A stretch of DNA of 33,313 bases from an uncultured Caulobacteraceae bacterium (GCA_937890965.1 CALAEG010000408.1:1-33313); one strand, 5' to 3'. Numbered from the stretch's first letter, positions 1 to 8,388 are shown. The notes: a model not told the origin generated them from the sequence alone. Numbers and translations are program-made.

Positions 1-233
1 TCTATATCGGCGACCCGGCCTTTGTCAGCCGCGGCTACGGCCGCGCCATGCTGGGCGGCTATGTTCGCGAGGCGGCCTTCCCCCTCTATCCCGACGAGAC
101 CCGCTGCTTCATCGCCCACGCCCGCGACAATACAGCCGCCCTGGCCTGTTCCCGCTCGGTGGGGTTCCGCGACGTGGGATCGTTCGTCGAGGATGGCATC
201 GACATGCGGTTGCTGCTGATCGAACGCGGCTAG
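1..233 (+). CDS. GNAT-family N-acetyltransferase, C-terminal fragment (5' end outside window)
   Basis: An open frame runs in from the window edge (codons from base 3) and ends at TAG 231-233, leaving about 76 residues. The visible part has the GNAT acetyl-CoA loop pattern (GDPAFVSRGYGRAML), a beta strand with IAHARDNTAALACSRSVGFRDVG, and a short hydrophobic last strand. The arrangement resembles AAC(6')/IucB-type acetyltransferases, in which a GDP...RG.G loop is followed by a DN..A...Y/S..GF helix. The substrate cannot be told from this fragment. The gene overlaps the stop codon of the convergent amidohydrolase by 4 nt. Confidence 0.75.
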   Translation, partial: YIGDPAFVSRGYGRAMLGGYVREAAFPLYPDETRCFIAHARDNTAALACSRSVGFRDVGSFVEDGIDMRLLLIERG

Positions 234-1288
234 ATCGCCAGCCGATAGACCTTGGTCGCCGTGCCGCTATAGAGGGCGGCCTTTTCGTCGTCCGAGGCGC
301 CGGCGGTGATCACCTTGAAGGCGTTCCAGAGCACGTCATAGGTGCAGCTGCACAGGTCGACCGGGAAGTTGCTCTCGAACATGCCGCGGTTCGGGCCGAA
401 GGCCTCGATGCAGGTCTCGATATAGGGGCGCCACTCCTCCGCCAGCACGCTCGAACGCCGGCCCTGCATGAAGCTGTCGAAACCGGCGAACGGCATGGCG
501 AGGCCCCCCAGCTTCACCGCTACGTTCTCGCAGGCGCCGATCTCGCGAATCTTCGCGGCCCAGCCGGCGAACCGCTCCTCGCGCTTGCCGGCATAGGCGC
601 CGGTGCCCAGCGGCGTGCCGACATGGTCGAGAATGAACTGAGTGTCCGGGAAGGCGCGGACGAGGTCGAGGAACTCGCCGAGCTGCGGTTCGAGCAGCCA
701 GGCGTCGAATGACAGGCCTTGCTTGGCGAACGCCTGAAAGCCGCGCCGGAACTCTGCCGACGGATAGAGCCCCGGCGTCTGCCGCGACAGCGGTCCCAGC
801 ACATTCGGGTCGGCGTCGTAGGAGGCCGAGTGGCGGATGCCACGGAAGCGCCCGCCGCCGACCGCCATGTGCGCCCGTAGCGCGTCGTCAATCAGCTTCG
901 GGTCCTGCGTCAGGTCGACGTGGCTGACGATGCCGGCGCAGGCGCGGATCGGCCCATAAAGGCCGCTGGCGCTCATCGCCGCCGCGCCGTTCACGAACTC
1001 GGTCTCGCCGATGACCTTGAGGTGCTCGGGCCCGTCCAGCCGGTACATCGAGCCGCACTGAACGAAGACGGTGGCGACCACATTGTGGCCGCGCTGCATG
1101 TCGGCCACCAGCTCGTCGATCAGGTAGCGGGGCGCGAGCCGCATCACGTTCTCGAATCCATGACGCACTGGCGGCCGCTCACTTGGCGGCGGCAGGAACG
1201 GCGTGCGATCCCACAGGTGGTGGTGCGGATCGACGATGGGGAGCGACGGCTCCAGAATCTCTTCGCTTGGCGCTGCGGCGTCGCTCAT
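230..1288 (-). CDS. Amidohydrolase family protein (amidohydrolase_2, COG3618-like)
   Basis: A 352-residue TIM-barrel metal hydrolase of the amidohydrolase_2 group, which includes L-fuconolactonase and 2-pyrone-4,6-dicarboxylate lactonase. Visible motifs are the strand-1 metal site PIVDPHHHLWD (H22 and H24), RFRGIRH near 147-153, ILDHVGTP near 219-226 with a candidate metal His, and MFESNFPVD near 303-311, which fits the C-terminal active-site Asp segment. No signal peptide is seen, so it is probably cytoplasmic. These enzymes hydrolyse lactone or cyclic acid C-O or C-C bonds; the substrate here is not predictable. The ATG at 1288 follows a purine-rich AGGGAGGA stretch on the minus strand. It is divergent from the EF-hand gene, with a 115-nt gap. 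Confidence 0.85.
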   Translation of the reverse strand: MSDAAAPSEEILEPSLPIVDPHHHLWDRTPFLPPPSERPPVRHGFENVMRLAPRYLIDELVADMQRGHNVVATVFVQCGSMYRLDGPEHLKVIGETEFVNGAAAMSASGLYGPIRACAGIVSHVDLTQDPKLIDDALRAHMAVGGGRFRGIRHSASYDADPNVLGPLSRQTPGLYPSAEFRRGFQAFAKQGLSFDAWLLEPQLGEFLDLVRAFPDTQFILDHVGTPLGTGAYAGKREERFAGWAAKIREIGACENVAVKLGGLAMPFAGFDSFMQGRRSSVLAEEWRPYIETCIEAFGPNRGMFESNFPVDLCSCTYDVLWNAFKVITAGASDDEKAALYSGTATKVYRLAI

Positions 1289-1403
1289 GGCGTCCTCCCT
1301 GGCTTTTCTTTGCCCGTTTCCTTAAGTCGACGCTCCGGCCCCCACAAGGCCGCGTCTTGCCGATGAAATCGCCTGGCAACAATGGCGTGACACTCGAGGG
1401 TCA

Positions 1404-2096
1404 ATGCGAGACGCACGATTGAGCGGCGGGATGGCGATGGCGCTGCTGTCCGTGTTCGCCGCCTTCCAGGTCGCCGCCCAGCCCGCCGCCGCGCCCGACC
1501 TCATGAAGGGGCCGAGCCTGTTCATCAGCCCCAGCGGCCAGCCGTTCCGGGTGGTCGCCGGCCAACCCTATCCGGTCGTGGTCTGGTTCGCCCAGGTCGA
1601 CAAAAACGGCGACGGCCGCATCGACCGGGCGGAGTTCCGCGCCGATGCCGAGGCCTTCTTCCGTGTGCTCGACGCCAACCACGACGGAGTAATCGACCCC
1701 TTCGAGATGCAGGCCTATGAAAACCAGGTCGTGCCCGAAATCCTCGGCGCCTTCCGCGTGCCCGAGGGTGGCGCGGGGTCCGTGGGTGAGGTTCAAGGCT
1801 TGCCTCATCGCGGCGGCGCCCGGCGGGGCCTGTTCGGCCTGGGTCCCCGGCCGCCGGACGATCCGGACGAGGTCAGCGTGGCGAGCGGCGCGGCGCCCTT
1901 CGAGCTCATCCCCGATCCCGAGCCGCTTGCCGCCGCCGACCTGGCGATGGACGGGCATATCACCCTGGCCGAGTTCATGACCGTGGCCGACCGGCGGTTC
2001 GATCGCCTGGACAAGAAGGGCCTGGGCTATCTCACCCTGGCCGGTCTGCCGAAGACCCTGGCTCAGACGACGGGCGAGGCGGCGCATCGGCGCTGA
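1404..2096 (+). CDS. Secreted EF-hand calcium-binding protein
   Basis: A 230-residue protein with an N-terminal signal-like segment (short basic start, then MAMALLSVFAAFQVAAQP) and several EF-hand loops. Two loops are canonical: D66-E77 (DKNGDGRIDRAE) and D90-E101 (DANHDGVIDPFE). A third, D179-E190 (DLAMDGHITLAE), lacks a ligand at position 3. A fourth near D203 (DKKGLGYL) is degenerate. The middle, about 115-170, is Gly/Pro-rich linker. It is probably a periplasmic or secreted Ca2+ sensor or buffer of unknown role; small EF-hand proteins of this kind are common in Caulobacterales. The start at 1404 has GAGGG only 3 nt upstream, and an in-frame ATG at 1431 is an alternative. Its last 65 nt overlap the convergent ParB-like gene. 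Confidence 0.8.
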   Translation: MRDARLSGGMAMALLSVFAAFQVAAQPAAAPDLMKGPSLFISPSGQPFRVVAGQPYPVVVWFAQVDKNGDGRIDRAEFRADAEAFFRVLDANHDGVIDPFEMQAYENQVVPEILGAFRVPEGGAGSVGEVQGLPHRGGARRGLFGLGPRPPDDPDEVSVASGAAPFELIPDPEPLAAADLAMDGHITLAEFMTVADRRFDRLDKKGLGYLTLAGLPKTLAQTTGEAAHRR

Positions 2097-2439
2097 CGAT
2101 ATGTTCTGGCGCGGGATCCACCGCGAACCGCACCGCGGCGATGTCGGCGTCGCCGCGCAACCAGGCTTTGGCGAGGCGGTGGCCGCCGTCCATCAACCGC
2201 CCGTCGGCGGAGAGGATGATGGGATAGGCAAGATCGGCCTTCTGGATTCGCCGCGCGTGTTCGGCCACCGCCCGGCAGGTGGGGGCGTGGCGTTCGCCGA
2301 ACCAGCAGTCCTGCTCGAACTCGGCGATGGCGCTGAGCGGAACCCGCGTGACCGGCAGCCCCTTAGCCGCGCGCCAGAGCTTTTCGGTGATCCAGAAGGC
2401 CCGTCCGCCCGGCACGGTGTGAGAATGGCTTTCCGGCAT
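2032..2439 (-). CDS. ParB/sulfiredoxin-like nuclease-fold protein, 135 aa
   Basis: A small cytoplasmic protein. Residues about 30-95 carry a ParB N-terminal-like pattern: a strand with PVTRVPLSAIAEF, then YPIILSADGRLMDGGHRLAKAW, equivalent to the P-I-.-.-DG-.-.-.-DG-.-HR motif of ParB/Srx-fold domains that bind nucleotide. It lacks the HTH half of a true ParB partition protein, so a role in chromosome segregation is not implied. The ATG at 2439 is chosen because upstream sequence in this frame is antisense to the EamA gene. It is divergent from the EamA gene by 63 nt. Its last 65 nt run antisense into the EF-hand gene. Confidence 0.65.
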   Translation of the reverse strand: MPESHSHTVPGGRAFWITEKLWRAAKGLPVTRVPLSAIAEFEQDCWFGERHAPTCRAVAEHARRIQKADLAYPIILSADGRLMDGGHRLAKAWLRGDADIAAVRFAVDPAPEHIVSADAPPRPSSEPGSSADRPG

Positions 2440-2502
2440 GGTTGGCGTCTCCCGCTCGTCGCCCGCGTTTACCTCAATCGTGACCCAGCTTAACAGCGGG
2501 CC

Positions 2503-3339
2503 ATGACCCCGCTCGTCATCGGCCTCATCCTCAGCGCGGCCCTGCTGCACGCCACCTGGAACGCCATTCTGCGCGGCGGCGCCGACCGGCTGTGGTCGAT
2601 CACCGTCATGTGCGCGACCTCGGCGGTCGTCGCCCTGCCCTTCCTGTTCCTTCTCGCCTTGCCGGCCCGGGTGAGCTGGCCCTGCATCGGGCTCTCGGCC
2701 GCCTTGCAGGTCAGCTACTGTCTCTTCCTGGTGCGCGCCTATCGCGAAGGCGAGTTGGCCCAGGTCTATCCGATCGCGCGCGGAACCTCCCCGCTCCTGG
2801 TGACCCTTGGCGCGGTCTTCGTCGCTGGCGAGCGGCTGACGCCGGCGGCCCTGGCCGGCGTGGCGCTGGTCTCGCTGGGCATCATGGCCCTGGCCTTCGA
2901 AAAGACGCGACCCAGCTTGCACTCGACCCTCTCCGCCCTAGCCACCGGGGTCTTCGTCGCCGCCTACACCCTCACCGACGGGGTTGGCGCGCGGCTGTCG
3001 GGCCATGCGCAGTCCTATACGGCCTGGCTCTTCCTGGTGCAGGGCGCGGCCATGCCCGTCGTCTATGTCGCCTTGCGCGGCCGGCTTGCCCTGCCGCTGA
3101 GAGCGGCGGAAACCTGGAAGGCGCTGGCCGGCGGCGTCTTCGGTCTCCTGTCCTACGGCGTGGTCATCTGGGCGCTGAGCCTGGCGCCCATGGGCCGGGT
3201 CTCGGCCTTGCGCGAGACCAGCATCCTGTTCGCCGCGGTGATCGGGGCGGTGTTCCTGAAGGAGAGGCTGACCCCGGCGCGGGTCACGGCCGCCCTGATG
3301 ATCGCCGGCGGCGCGATAGCGCTCTCAACCGCCCACTGA
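2503..3339 (+). CDS. EamA/DMT-superfamily transporter
   Basis: A 278-residue, very hydrophobic protein with about ten predicted membrane helices in two five-helix repeats, the architecture of the drug/metabolite transporter superfamily. N-terminal repeat: AALLHATWNAILRGG and ALQVSYCLFLVRAYREGELAQVYPIARGTSPLLV. C-terminal repeat: GVVIWALSLAPMGRVSALRETSILFAAVIGAVFLKERLT, with the typical E-rich end of helix 9. These are inner-membrane exporters of amino acids or other metabolites; the substrate is not deducible. Its end overlaps the convergent CPT-like gene by 15 nt. There is no strong Shine-Dalgarno before the ATG at 2503. Confidence 0.85.
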   Translation: MTPLVIGLILSAALLHATWNAILRGGADRLWSITVMCATSAVVALPFLFLLALPARVSWPCIGLSAALQVSYCLFLVRAYREGELAQVYPIARGTSPLLVTLGAVFVAGERLTPAALAGVALVSLGIMALAFEKTRPSLHSTLSALATGVFVAAYTLTDGVGARLSGHAQSYTAWLFLVQGAAMPVVYVALRGRLALPLRAAETWKALAGGVFGLLSYGVVIWALSLAPMGRVSALRETSILFAAVIGAVFLKERLTPARVTAALMIAGGAIALSTAH

Positions 3340-3897
3340 GCTGTCCTGAGCCATGCGCTCGAAAGCCGACGGTCGGCGCCTCGCCCGCCAAGCCGAAAGC
3401 AGCCTATCGACGTTTTCACCGGCCTTGGTCGCCGTAGAATCGAGTTCGAGATCATGGGTAAAGACCGGCAGCGTCTCGAAATCGCGACGCGCGTCGCCGG
3501 CGCGGCGATCGCCCCTTGCGATCTCACGCCGTTCCATCTCCTCAACGTCGCAGTGGATGCGAACGAAGAAGACGTCGAAACCGGTCAGAAGCCGAACGAG
3601 GTCTCCCATCCACTCTTGGGTTTCGACGATGTGCTCGACGATCAGGTTGTTTCCCGATCCGGCATAGGCGGCCAGTGCGTGATGAAACCCGTCGAAGAAC
3701 GGCCCTCGCAGGCCGGTCCATGGAAACTCGCGGCTGCGGATGCGGGCCATCGGCAGAATGCCGGCGTCGCGCATATGGTCGATGGAGATATGCCAGAACG
3801 GCGCCTCGATCCTGGCCTGCAATTCGCCGGCGATCGCGGACTTGCCGCTGCTGGACGGCCCATGGATCAGGATGATCTTGCCCGTCTGCACGGCCAT
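3325..3897 (-). CDS. Chloramphenicol phosphotransferase-like P-loop kinase
   Basis: A 190-residue P-loop protein. The Walker A is GPSSSGKS at 13-20. Next come SIDHMRDAGILPM, corresponding to the catalytic Asp region after strand 2, GPFFDGFHHALAAYAGSGNNLIVEH (about 66-89), and VFFVRIHCDVEEMERREIARGDRRAG, a lid region with several Arg. This order fits the CPT-like family (PF07931), whose founding member phosphorylates chloramphenicol; most members have unknown substrates. The ATG at 3897 lies 17 nt after the gluconokinase stop, so the two form an operon. Continuing the frame further upstream would run through the gluconokinase gene out of frame, which supports this start. Resistance should not be assumed from the family name. 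Confidence 0.7.
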   Translation of the reverse strand: MAVQTGKIILIHGPSSSGKSAIAGELQARIEAPFWHISIDHMRDAGILPMARIRSREFPWTGLRGPFFDGFHHALAAYAGSGNNLIVEHIVETQEWMGDLVRLLTGFDVFFVRIHCDVEEMERREIARGDRRAGDARRDFETLPVFTHDLELDSTATKAGENVDRLLSAWRARRRPSAFERMAQDSSVGG

Positions 3898-3914
3898 TTC
3901 TCCGGTGTGGCCGG

Positions 3915-4418
3915 TCAGGATAGCCGCTCGATGACCGCCTTGGCCACGGCCTCGGACGCCTCCCCGATATCGACCACGATGGCATGTTCGTCCGCGCTCG
4001 GCGGTTCGAGGTCGGCGAACTGGCTGGCCAGCAGCTTGGCGGGCCAGAAGTGGCCGGCGCGGTGGGCGAGACGTTCGGCGATCTCGGTTTGCGAGCCGCG
4101 CAGATAGACGATGCGCACCTGCGGGCGACCCTTCCGCAGACTGTCGCGATAGGCCCGCTTCAGCGCCGAGCAGGCGACGACGCCGGGCTGGCCCGCCTTG
4201 GCGCGGGCGTCGATCCAGTCGCCGATGGCCGCCAGCCACGGCGCGCGATCGGCGTCGGTGAGCGGAACGCCGCTGCGCATCTTGTCGATATTGGCCTTTG
4301 GCTGCAGGTCGTCGCCATCGACGAAGGGCCAGTCCAACCGTTCGGCGATCAGTTCGCCCACCGTGGTCTTGCCTGCGCCGGAAACGCCCATGACCACCAG
4401 GATTGGCGCTACGGTCAT
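3915..4418 (-). CDS. gntK: Gluconokinase (GntK family)
   Basis: A 167-residue cytoplasmic kinase that phosphorylates D-gluconate to 6-phosphogluconate (EC 2.7.1.12), feeding the Entner-Doudoroff and pentose phosphate routes. Walker A is GVSGAGKTTVG (11-21). The family motif VDGDDLQPKANIDKMRSG runs from 33, followed by PLTDADRAPWL, CSALKRAYRD near 83-92, VRIVYLRG, and HFWPAKLLASQFADLEPP, which is diagnostic of GntK. Length is normal. The ATG at 4418 has GGAAGGA about 6 nt upstream. The CPT-like kinase gene follows it in the same operon. No gluconate transporter or GntR repressor is in view. Confidence 0.93.
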   Translation of the reverse strand: MTVAPILVVMGVSGAGKTTVGELIAERLDWPFVDGDDLQPKANIDKMRSGVPLTDADRAPWLAAIGDWIDARAKAGQPGVVACSALKRAYRDSLRKGRPQVRIVYLRGSQTEIAERLAHRAGHFWPAKLLASQFADLEPPSADEHAIVVDIGEASEAVAKAVIERLS

Positions 4419-4483
4419 ACGGGTCCTTCCCAAGTCTGGCCGCGCCGCGTTGACAGGCGCCCTACCGGCGTCCCACCCTAGAC

Positions 4484-4503
4484 CCTGATCACCGATCAGG
4501 AGA
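4484..4503 (+). promoter_or_regulatory. Palindrome overlapping the Shine-Dalgarno of the acyl-CoA synthetase gene
   Basis: CCTGATC-ACC-GATCAGG at 4484-4500 is a perfect 7-bp inverted repeat with a 3-nt spacer. Its right arm ends in AGG, which starts the likely Shine-Dalgarno AGGAGA (4498-4503), 8 nt before the ATG at 4512. As DNA it could be an operator, as RNA a weak hairpin hiding the ribosome site. A TTGACA lies upstream at 4450-4455, but I see no good -10 at standard spacing. Confidence 0.4.
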
Positions 4504-4511
4504 GCGTTGCG

Positions 4512-6152
4512 ATGGCGGGTTGGGCCTATGCGGACATTTGGGAAGAGATCGCCGCCGCCGTGCCGGGTCGCCGCGCCCAGGTGCAGGGGCCGCGCGAGCT
4601 GAGCTGGGGCCAGTTCGACGCCCGCGCCAACGCCATGGCCCGCTTCCTGCTCGACGCCGGCCTGAAGCAGCAGTCCAAGGTCGCGGCCTTCCTTTTTAAC
4701 GGCCCGGAATATCTCGAGACCTACTACGCGACCTTCAAGGCCGGGCTGGTCCCGGTCAACACCAACTACCGCTATGGCGCCGAGGAGCTGGTCTACCTGT
4801 TCGACAATGCCGACGCCGAGGTGGTGGTCTTCCACGCCGCCTTCGCCGAGGTCGCCGCCAAGGCCCGCGCCAGCCTGCCGAAGGTGAAAGCCTGGATCGC
4901 CGTGGCCCAGCACGGCCATCCGGTTCCCGATTGGGCTGAGGACTATGAGACGATCGCGGGCAGGGCGGAGGATCGCGTGATCGCCCCCTGGGGCCGCTCG
5001 GGCGACGATCTTCTGCTGATGTACACCGGCGGCACCACCGGCATGCCCAAGGGGGTGATGTGGCGCCAGGAAGATCTGTTCAAGGTGCTCGGCGGCGGCG
5101 GCAACCTGATCGAGGCGCTTCCGCCGCTGGAGACCCCGGCCGATGCCGGTGAGCGGGCGCTGGCGTCCGAAACCAGAGAGGGATCGGTCCTGCGGCTGGT
5201 GCTGGCGGCCGCGCCGCTGATGCACGCCACCGCCCAGTTCACCGCGCTCAGCGCGCTGACCGGCGCCGGCGCGATCGCCACCCTGCCGTCGCATCGGCTG
5301 AACACGGTCGAGTTGTGGTCGGAGGTCGAGCGGCTGGGGGTCACCGGCGTCACCATCGTCGGCCAGGCCTTCGCCCAGCCGATGCTGCAGACCCTGAACG
5401 CCCATCCGGGCCGCTGGGATTTGAGCAAGCTTCGGGTGATCAATTCCTCCGGAACGGTCTGGAGCCACGAGAACAAGCAGGGCCTACTGAAGCACGCGCC
5501 GCACATCACCCTGTTCGACAGCCTGGGCTCGTCCGAGGCGGTCGGCATCGGCGGCTCCAACTCCACCGCCGGCCAGGAGGCGGAGACGGCCAAGTTCGCG
5601 CTCGGTCCCAACACCGCGGCCTTCACCGAGGACGGTCGCCGCATCCAGCCCGGCTCCGGCGAGCGCGGCCTCTTGGCGCTCGCCGGCTTTCTGCCGGTCG
5701 GCTACTACAAGGACCCGGAAAAATCGGCCAAGACCTTCCGCGAATTCGAGGGCCGGCGCTGGTCGGTGCCGGGCGACTTCGCCACCGTCGAGGCCGACGG
5801 ATCGCTCACCCTGCTCGGCCGCGGCTCGCAGGTGATCAACACCGGCGGCGAGAAGGTCTTCCCGGAGGAGGTCGAAGAGGCGCTGAAGCGGCACCCGTCG
5901 GTCCACGACGCGGTGGTGGTCGGCGTGCCCGACGAGCGTTTCGGCGAGCGCATCTGCGCGGTGGTTGAGCTCGCGCCCGGCGCGCCCGCGCCAACGCTGG
6001 AGCAACTCTCCAAGCACGTCCGCGCCCATCTGGCCGACTACAAGGCGCCGCGCGAGCTGGTGCTGGCGCCGGTCGCGCGCTCGCCCAACGGCAAGGTGGA
6101 CTACAAGGCGGCCAAGGCGCTTGCCCTGGAGCGGCTGAAGATCACCGCTTGA
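4512..6152 (+). CDS. Acyl-CoA synthetase (AMP-binding, FadD-type)
   Basis: A 546-residue member of the ANL superfamily, activating a carboxylic acid to acyl-AMP and then acyl-CoA in the cytoplasm. The P-loop YTGGTTGMPKG is at 171-181. SSGTVWS near 312-318 is a variant A4/A5 region, and DSLGSSEAVG runs near 336-345. GRGSQVINTGGEKVFPEEVEEAL at 436-458 is the hinge and A8 region. The adenylation lysine is K528 in SPNGKVDYK. The set VINTGGEKVFPEEVEEAL is typical of acyl-CoA synthetases of steroid, terpenoid or fatty-acid degradation in actinobacteria and alphaproteobacteria, so the substrate is probably hydrophobic. It is divergent from gntK with a 93-nt gap. An M13 peptidase gene follows after 103 nt. 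Confidence 0.9.
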   Translation: MAGWAYADIWEEIAAAVPGRRAQVQGPRELSWGQFDARANAMARFLLDAGLKQQSKVAAFLFNGPEYLETYYATFKAGLVPVNTNYRYGAEELVYLFDNADAEVVVFHAAFAEVAAKARASLPKVKAWIAVAQHGHPVPDWAEDYETIAGRAEDRVIAPWGRSGDDLLLMYTGGTTGMPKGVMWRQEDLFKVLGGGGNLIEALPPLETPADAGERALASETREGSVLRLVLAAAPLMHATAQFTALSALTGAGAIATLPSHRLNTVELWSEVERLGVTGVTIVGQAFAQPMLQTLNAHPGRWDLSKLRVINSSGTVWSHENKQGLLKHAPHITLFDSLGSSEAVGIGGSNSTAGQEAETAKFALGPNTAAFTEDGRRIQPGSGERGLLALAGFLPVGYYKDPEKSAKTFREFEGRRWSVPGDFATVEADGSLTLLGRGSQVINTGGEKVFPEEVEEALKRHPSVHDAVVVGVPDERFGERICAVVELAPGAPAPTLEQLSKHVRAHLADYKAPRELVLAPVARSPNGKVDYKAAKALALERLKITA

Positions 6153-6255
6153 TGCTCTGCCCGTGTCCCCGCAGAGCACGCCTTTTCGGGCGAAGGGGCC
6201 CTATGATAGAGCGTGTCGGGTGAAGCCCGTATGCGCTCCCGATCACGGAATCTCC

Positions 6256-8340
6256 ATGAACACATCCCCTCTCTGGCTGGCCGCGCTTGCAGCCGGCGCG
6301 CTGGTCTGCGCCGCTGAGCCGGCCGCCGCCCAGTCGAACAGCCCCGCCGCCCCCGCGCCGGCCGCGTCCGCACCCGCGGCCGTCGACGTCACCGCGCCCA
6401 AATACGGCGCCTGGGGCTATGACGAGAGTGGCCGTGACCTTTCCGCCAGTCCGGGGGCCGACTTTTTCCGTTACGCCAACGGCGCCTGGTACGACCAACA
6501 GGTGATCCCGGCCGACCGCACGCGGTTCGGCAATTTTGACAAGCTGGTCGTGCTGTCGGAGAGCCGCACCCGGCTGATCATCGAGCAGGCCGCGGCCGGC
6601 CAGCTGACCGACCCCGACGCGATGAGGGTGGGCGACGCCTACAAGGCCTTCATGGATGAGGCGCGGGTCGAACGGCTGGGCGCCCAGCCCCTGGCGCCCG
6701 ATCTCGGGGTCATACGCGGTGAGCGCACACGCAAGGACATCGCCGCGGTCATGGGCCGGGTCGGCTTCCAGAGCGCCATCTTCGACATGTCCATCGACGC
6801 GGACGCCAAGGACCCCAATCGCTACACGGTCAATATCGACGTCGGCGGCCTCGGCCTGCCCGATCGCGACTATTACCTGAAACCCGAATTCGCCGATAAA
6901 AAGAAGGACTACCAGGCCTATGTCGCCGGCCTCCTGAAGGAGATCGGCTGGACCGACCCGGATGCGGCCGCCAAGGCCGTCGTCGAGTTCGAGACCAGGC
7001 TGGCCGAGGCGACCTGGCCAAGGGAGGACGAGCGCGACCCGCTCAAGACCTATAACCCCATGGCGGTTTCGGACTTGGCGACCTATGCGCCGGGCTTCGA
7101 CTTCAAGGCCTTCCTGGCCAGCGCCGAACTGGGTTCGCTCAACCGGATCGTGCTCAACGCCAATACTGCCTTCCCGAAATTCACCGCCATCTATGCCGCG
7201 ACGCCAGCCGAGACCTTGAAGGCCTGGCAGGCCTTCCACCTGGCCGATTCCGCCGCGCCCTATCTGTCGGACCGCTTCGTCCAGGCCCGCTTTGCTTTCC
7301 GCAACCACGACCTGGCCGGCCAGCCGGAGATCCAGCCACGCTGGAAACGCGGCGTCGGTTTCGTCAACCGCGCCCTGGGCGAGGCCGTCGGCCGCCTCTA
7401 TGTGGCCCAGTATTTCACCCCGGACGCCAAGGCCAAGATGGACGCCCTGGTCGGCCACCTGAAGGAGGCGCTGAACGCGCGCCTGGAGCGGGTGGACTGG
7501 ATGAGCGCGGAGACCCGGGCCAAGGCGGTGGAGAAGCTCTCCAAGTTCACCGTCAAGGTCGGCTATCCGGCGGAATGGCGCGACTATTCAGCGCTGGCGG
7601 TGCGGCCGGACGACCTCTATGGCGACGCCGAGCGGGCCGCGATCTTCGAATGGGAGCGGCACGTCAAGCGGATGAACAGACCGGTCGACAAGCTGGAGTG
7701 GGGCATGACCCCGCAGACAGTCAACGCCTATTACAACGCCAGCAACAACGAGATCGTCTTCCCGGCCGCCATCCTGTCGCCGCCCTTCTTCGATCCGGAC
7801 GCCGATCCAGCTATCAACTATGGCGGCATTGGCGCGGTCATCGGCCACGAGATGACCCACGGCTTCGACGACGAAGGCCGCAAGTTCGACGGCGAGGGAC
7901 GGCTGGCCGATTGGTGGAGCGCTGAAGACGCGCCCAAGTTCCAGGCCCGCACCGACCGGCTGGGCGCGCAGTATTCCAGCTTCGAGCCGGTGCCGGGCGC
8001 CCACATCAAGGGCGCGCTGACCATGGGCGAAAACATCGCCGATCTCGGTGGCATTCTGGTCGCGCTCGACGCCTACCATGCCTCGCTGCACGGCCAGCCG
8101 GCGCCGGTGATCGACGGCCTGACCGGCGACCAGCGCTTCTTCCTGGGCTTCGCGCAGATCTGGCGGGAGAAGATGCGCGACGACGCCCTGCGCGAGGACC
8201 TAGTCTCCGACCCGCACTCGCCGTCGCACTACAGGGTGGTCGGAACCCTGCGCAATGTCGACGCCTGGTACGCCGCCTTCGACGTCAAGCCCGGCGACCC
8301 GATGTACGTGGCGCCGGATCAGCGGGTCAGGATCTGGTGA
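6256..8340 (+). CDS. Secreted M13-family (neprilysin-like) zinc metallopeptidase
   Basis: A 694-residue exported protein. The signal peptide is MNTSPLWLAALAAGALVCA followed by AEPAAAQ, then an Ala/Pro-rich linker to about residue 50. The zinc site HEMTH is at 531-535, and GENIADLGG at 591-599 holds the third zinc ligand E592. NAYYNASNNEIVFPAAIL before the zinc site is the classical M13 substrate-binding stretch, and the chain ends in the RVRIW typical of the family. The N-terminal PGADFFRYANGAWYDQQVIPADRTRFG is also diagnostic. It is probably a periplasmic oligopeptidase cutting before hydrophobic residues. The start at 6256 is chosen for the signal peptide and the upstream GGAA; an upstream in-frame start at 6163 would put 31 residues before it. 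Confidence 0.93.
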   Translation: MNTSPLWLAALAAGALVCAAEPAAAQSNSPAAPAPAASAPAAVDVTAPKYGAWGYDESGRDLSASPGADFFRYANGAWYDQQVIPADRTRFGNFDKLVVLSESRTRLIIEQAAAGQLTDPDAMRVGDAYKAFMDEARVERLGAQPLAPDLGVIRGERTRKDIAAVMGRVGFQSAIFDMSIDADAKDPNRYTVNIDVGGLGLPDRDYYLKPEFADKKKDYQAYVAGLLKEIGWTDPDAAAKAVVEFETRLAEATWPREDERDPLKTYNPMAVSDLATYAPGFDFKAFLASAELGSLNRIVLNANTAFPKFTAIYAATPAETLKAWQAFHLADSAAPYLSDRFVQARFAFRNHDLAGQPEIQPRWKRGVGFVNRALGEAVGRLYVAQYFTPDAKAKMDALVGHLKEALNARLERVDWMSAETRAKAVEKLSKFTVKVGYPAEWRDYSALAVRPDDLYGDAERAAIFEWERHVKRMNRPVDKLEWGMTPQTVNAYYNASNNEIVFPAAILSPPFFDPDADPAINYGGIGAVIGHEMTHGFDDEGRKFDGEGRLADWWSAEDAPKFQARTDRLGAQYSSFEPVPGAHIKGALTMGENIADLGGILVALDAYHASLHGQPAPVIDGLTGDQRFFLGFAQIWREKMRDDALREDLVSDPHSPSHYRVVGTLRNVDAWYAAFDVKPGDPMYVAPDQRVRIW

Positions 8341-8345
8341 GGGGT

Positions 8346-8388
8346 TGAAAAAGCAAGGCCCGCCACGGGGGAATCATCGCGGCGGGCC
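8346..8388 (-). terminator. Rho-independent terminator reading on the minus strand
   Basis: On the minus strand, GGCCCGCC (8388-8381) pairs with GGCGGGCC (8364-8357) across a 16-nt loop, followed by TTGCTTTTTC with five T at 8352-8348. The T-run lies on the minus side only, so it ends a leftward transcript. That could be the hisG mRNA, with a 3'UTR of about 200 nt, or a separate small RNA starting near 8475. The stem could also help end rightward transcripts from the M13 gene, but without a U-tract. Confidence 0.7.

Noticed and set aside
2440-2922. N-terminal extension of the ParB-like frame
   Set aside because: It is antisense to the EamA transporter, rich in Gln/Arg/Gly without any domain, and typical of GC-rich shadow frames.
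3898-5468. Long minus-strand open frame continuing upstream of gluconokinase through the acyl-CoA synthetase gene
   Set aside because: Its sequence is low-complexity antisense of the synthetase. The gluconokinase domain starts at 4418 with a good ribosome site.
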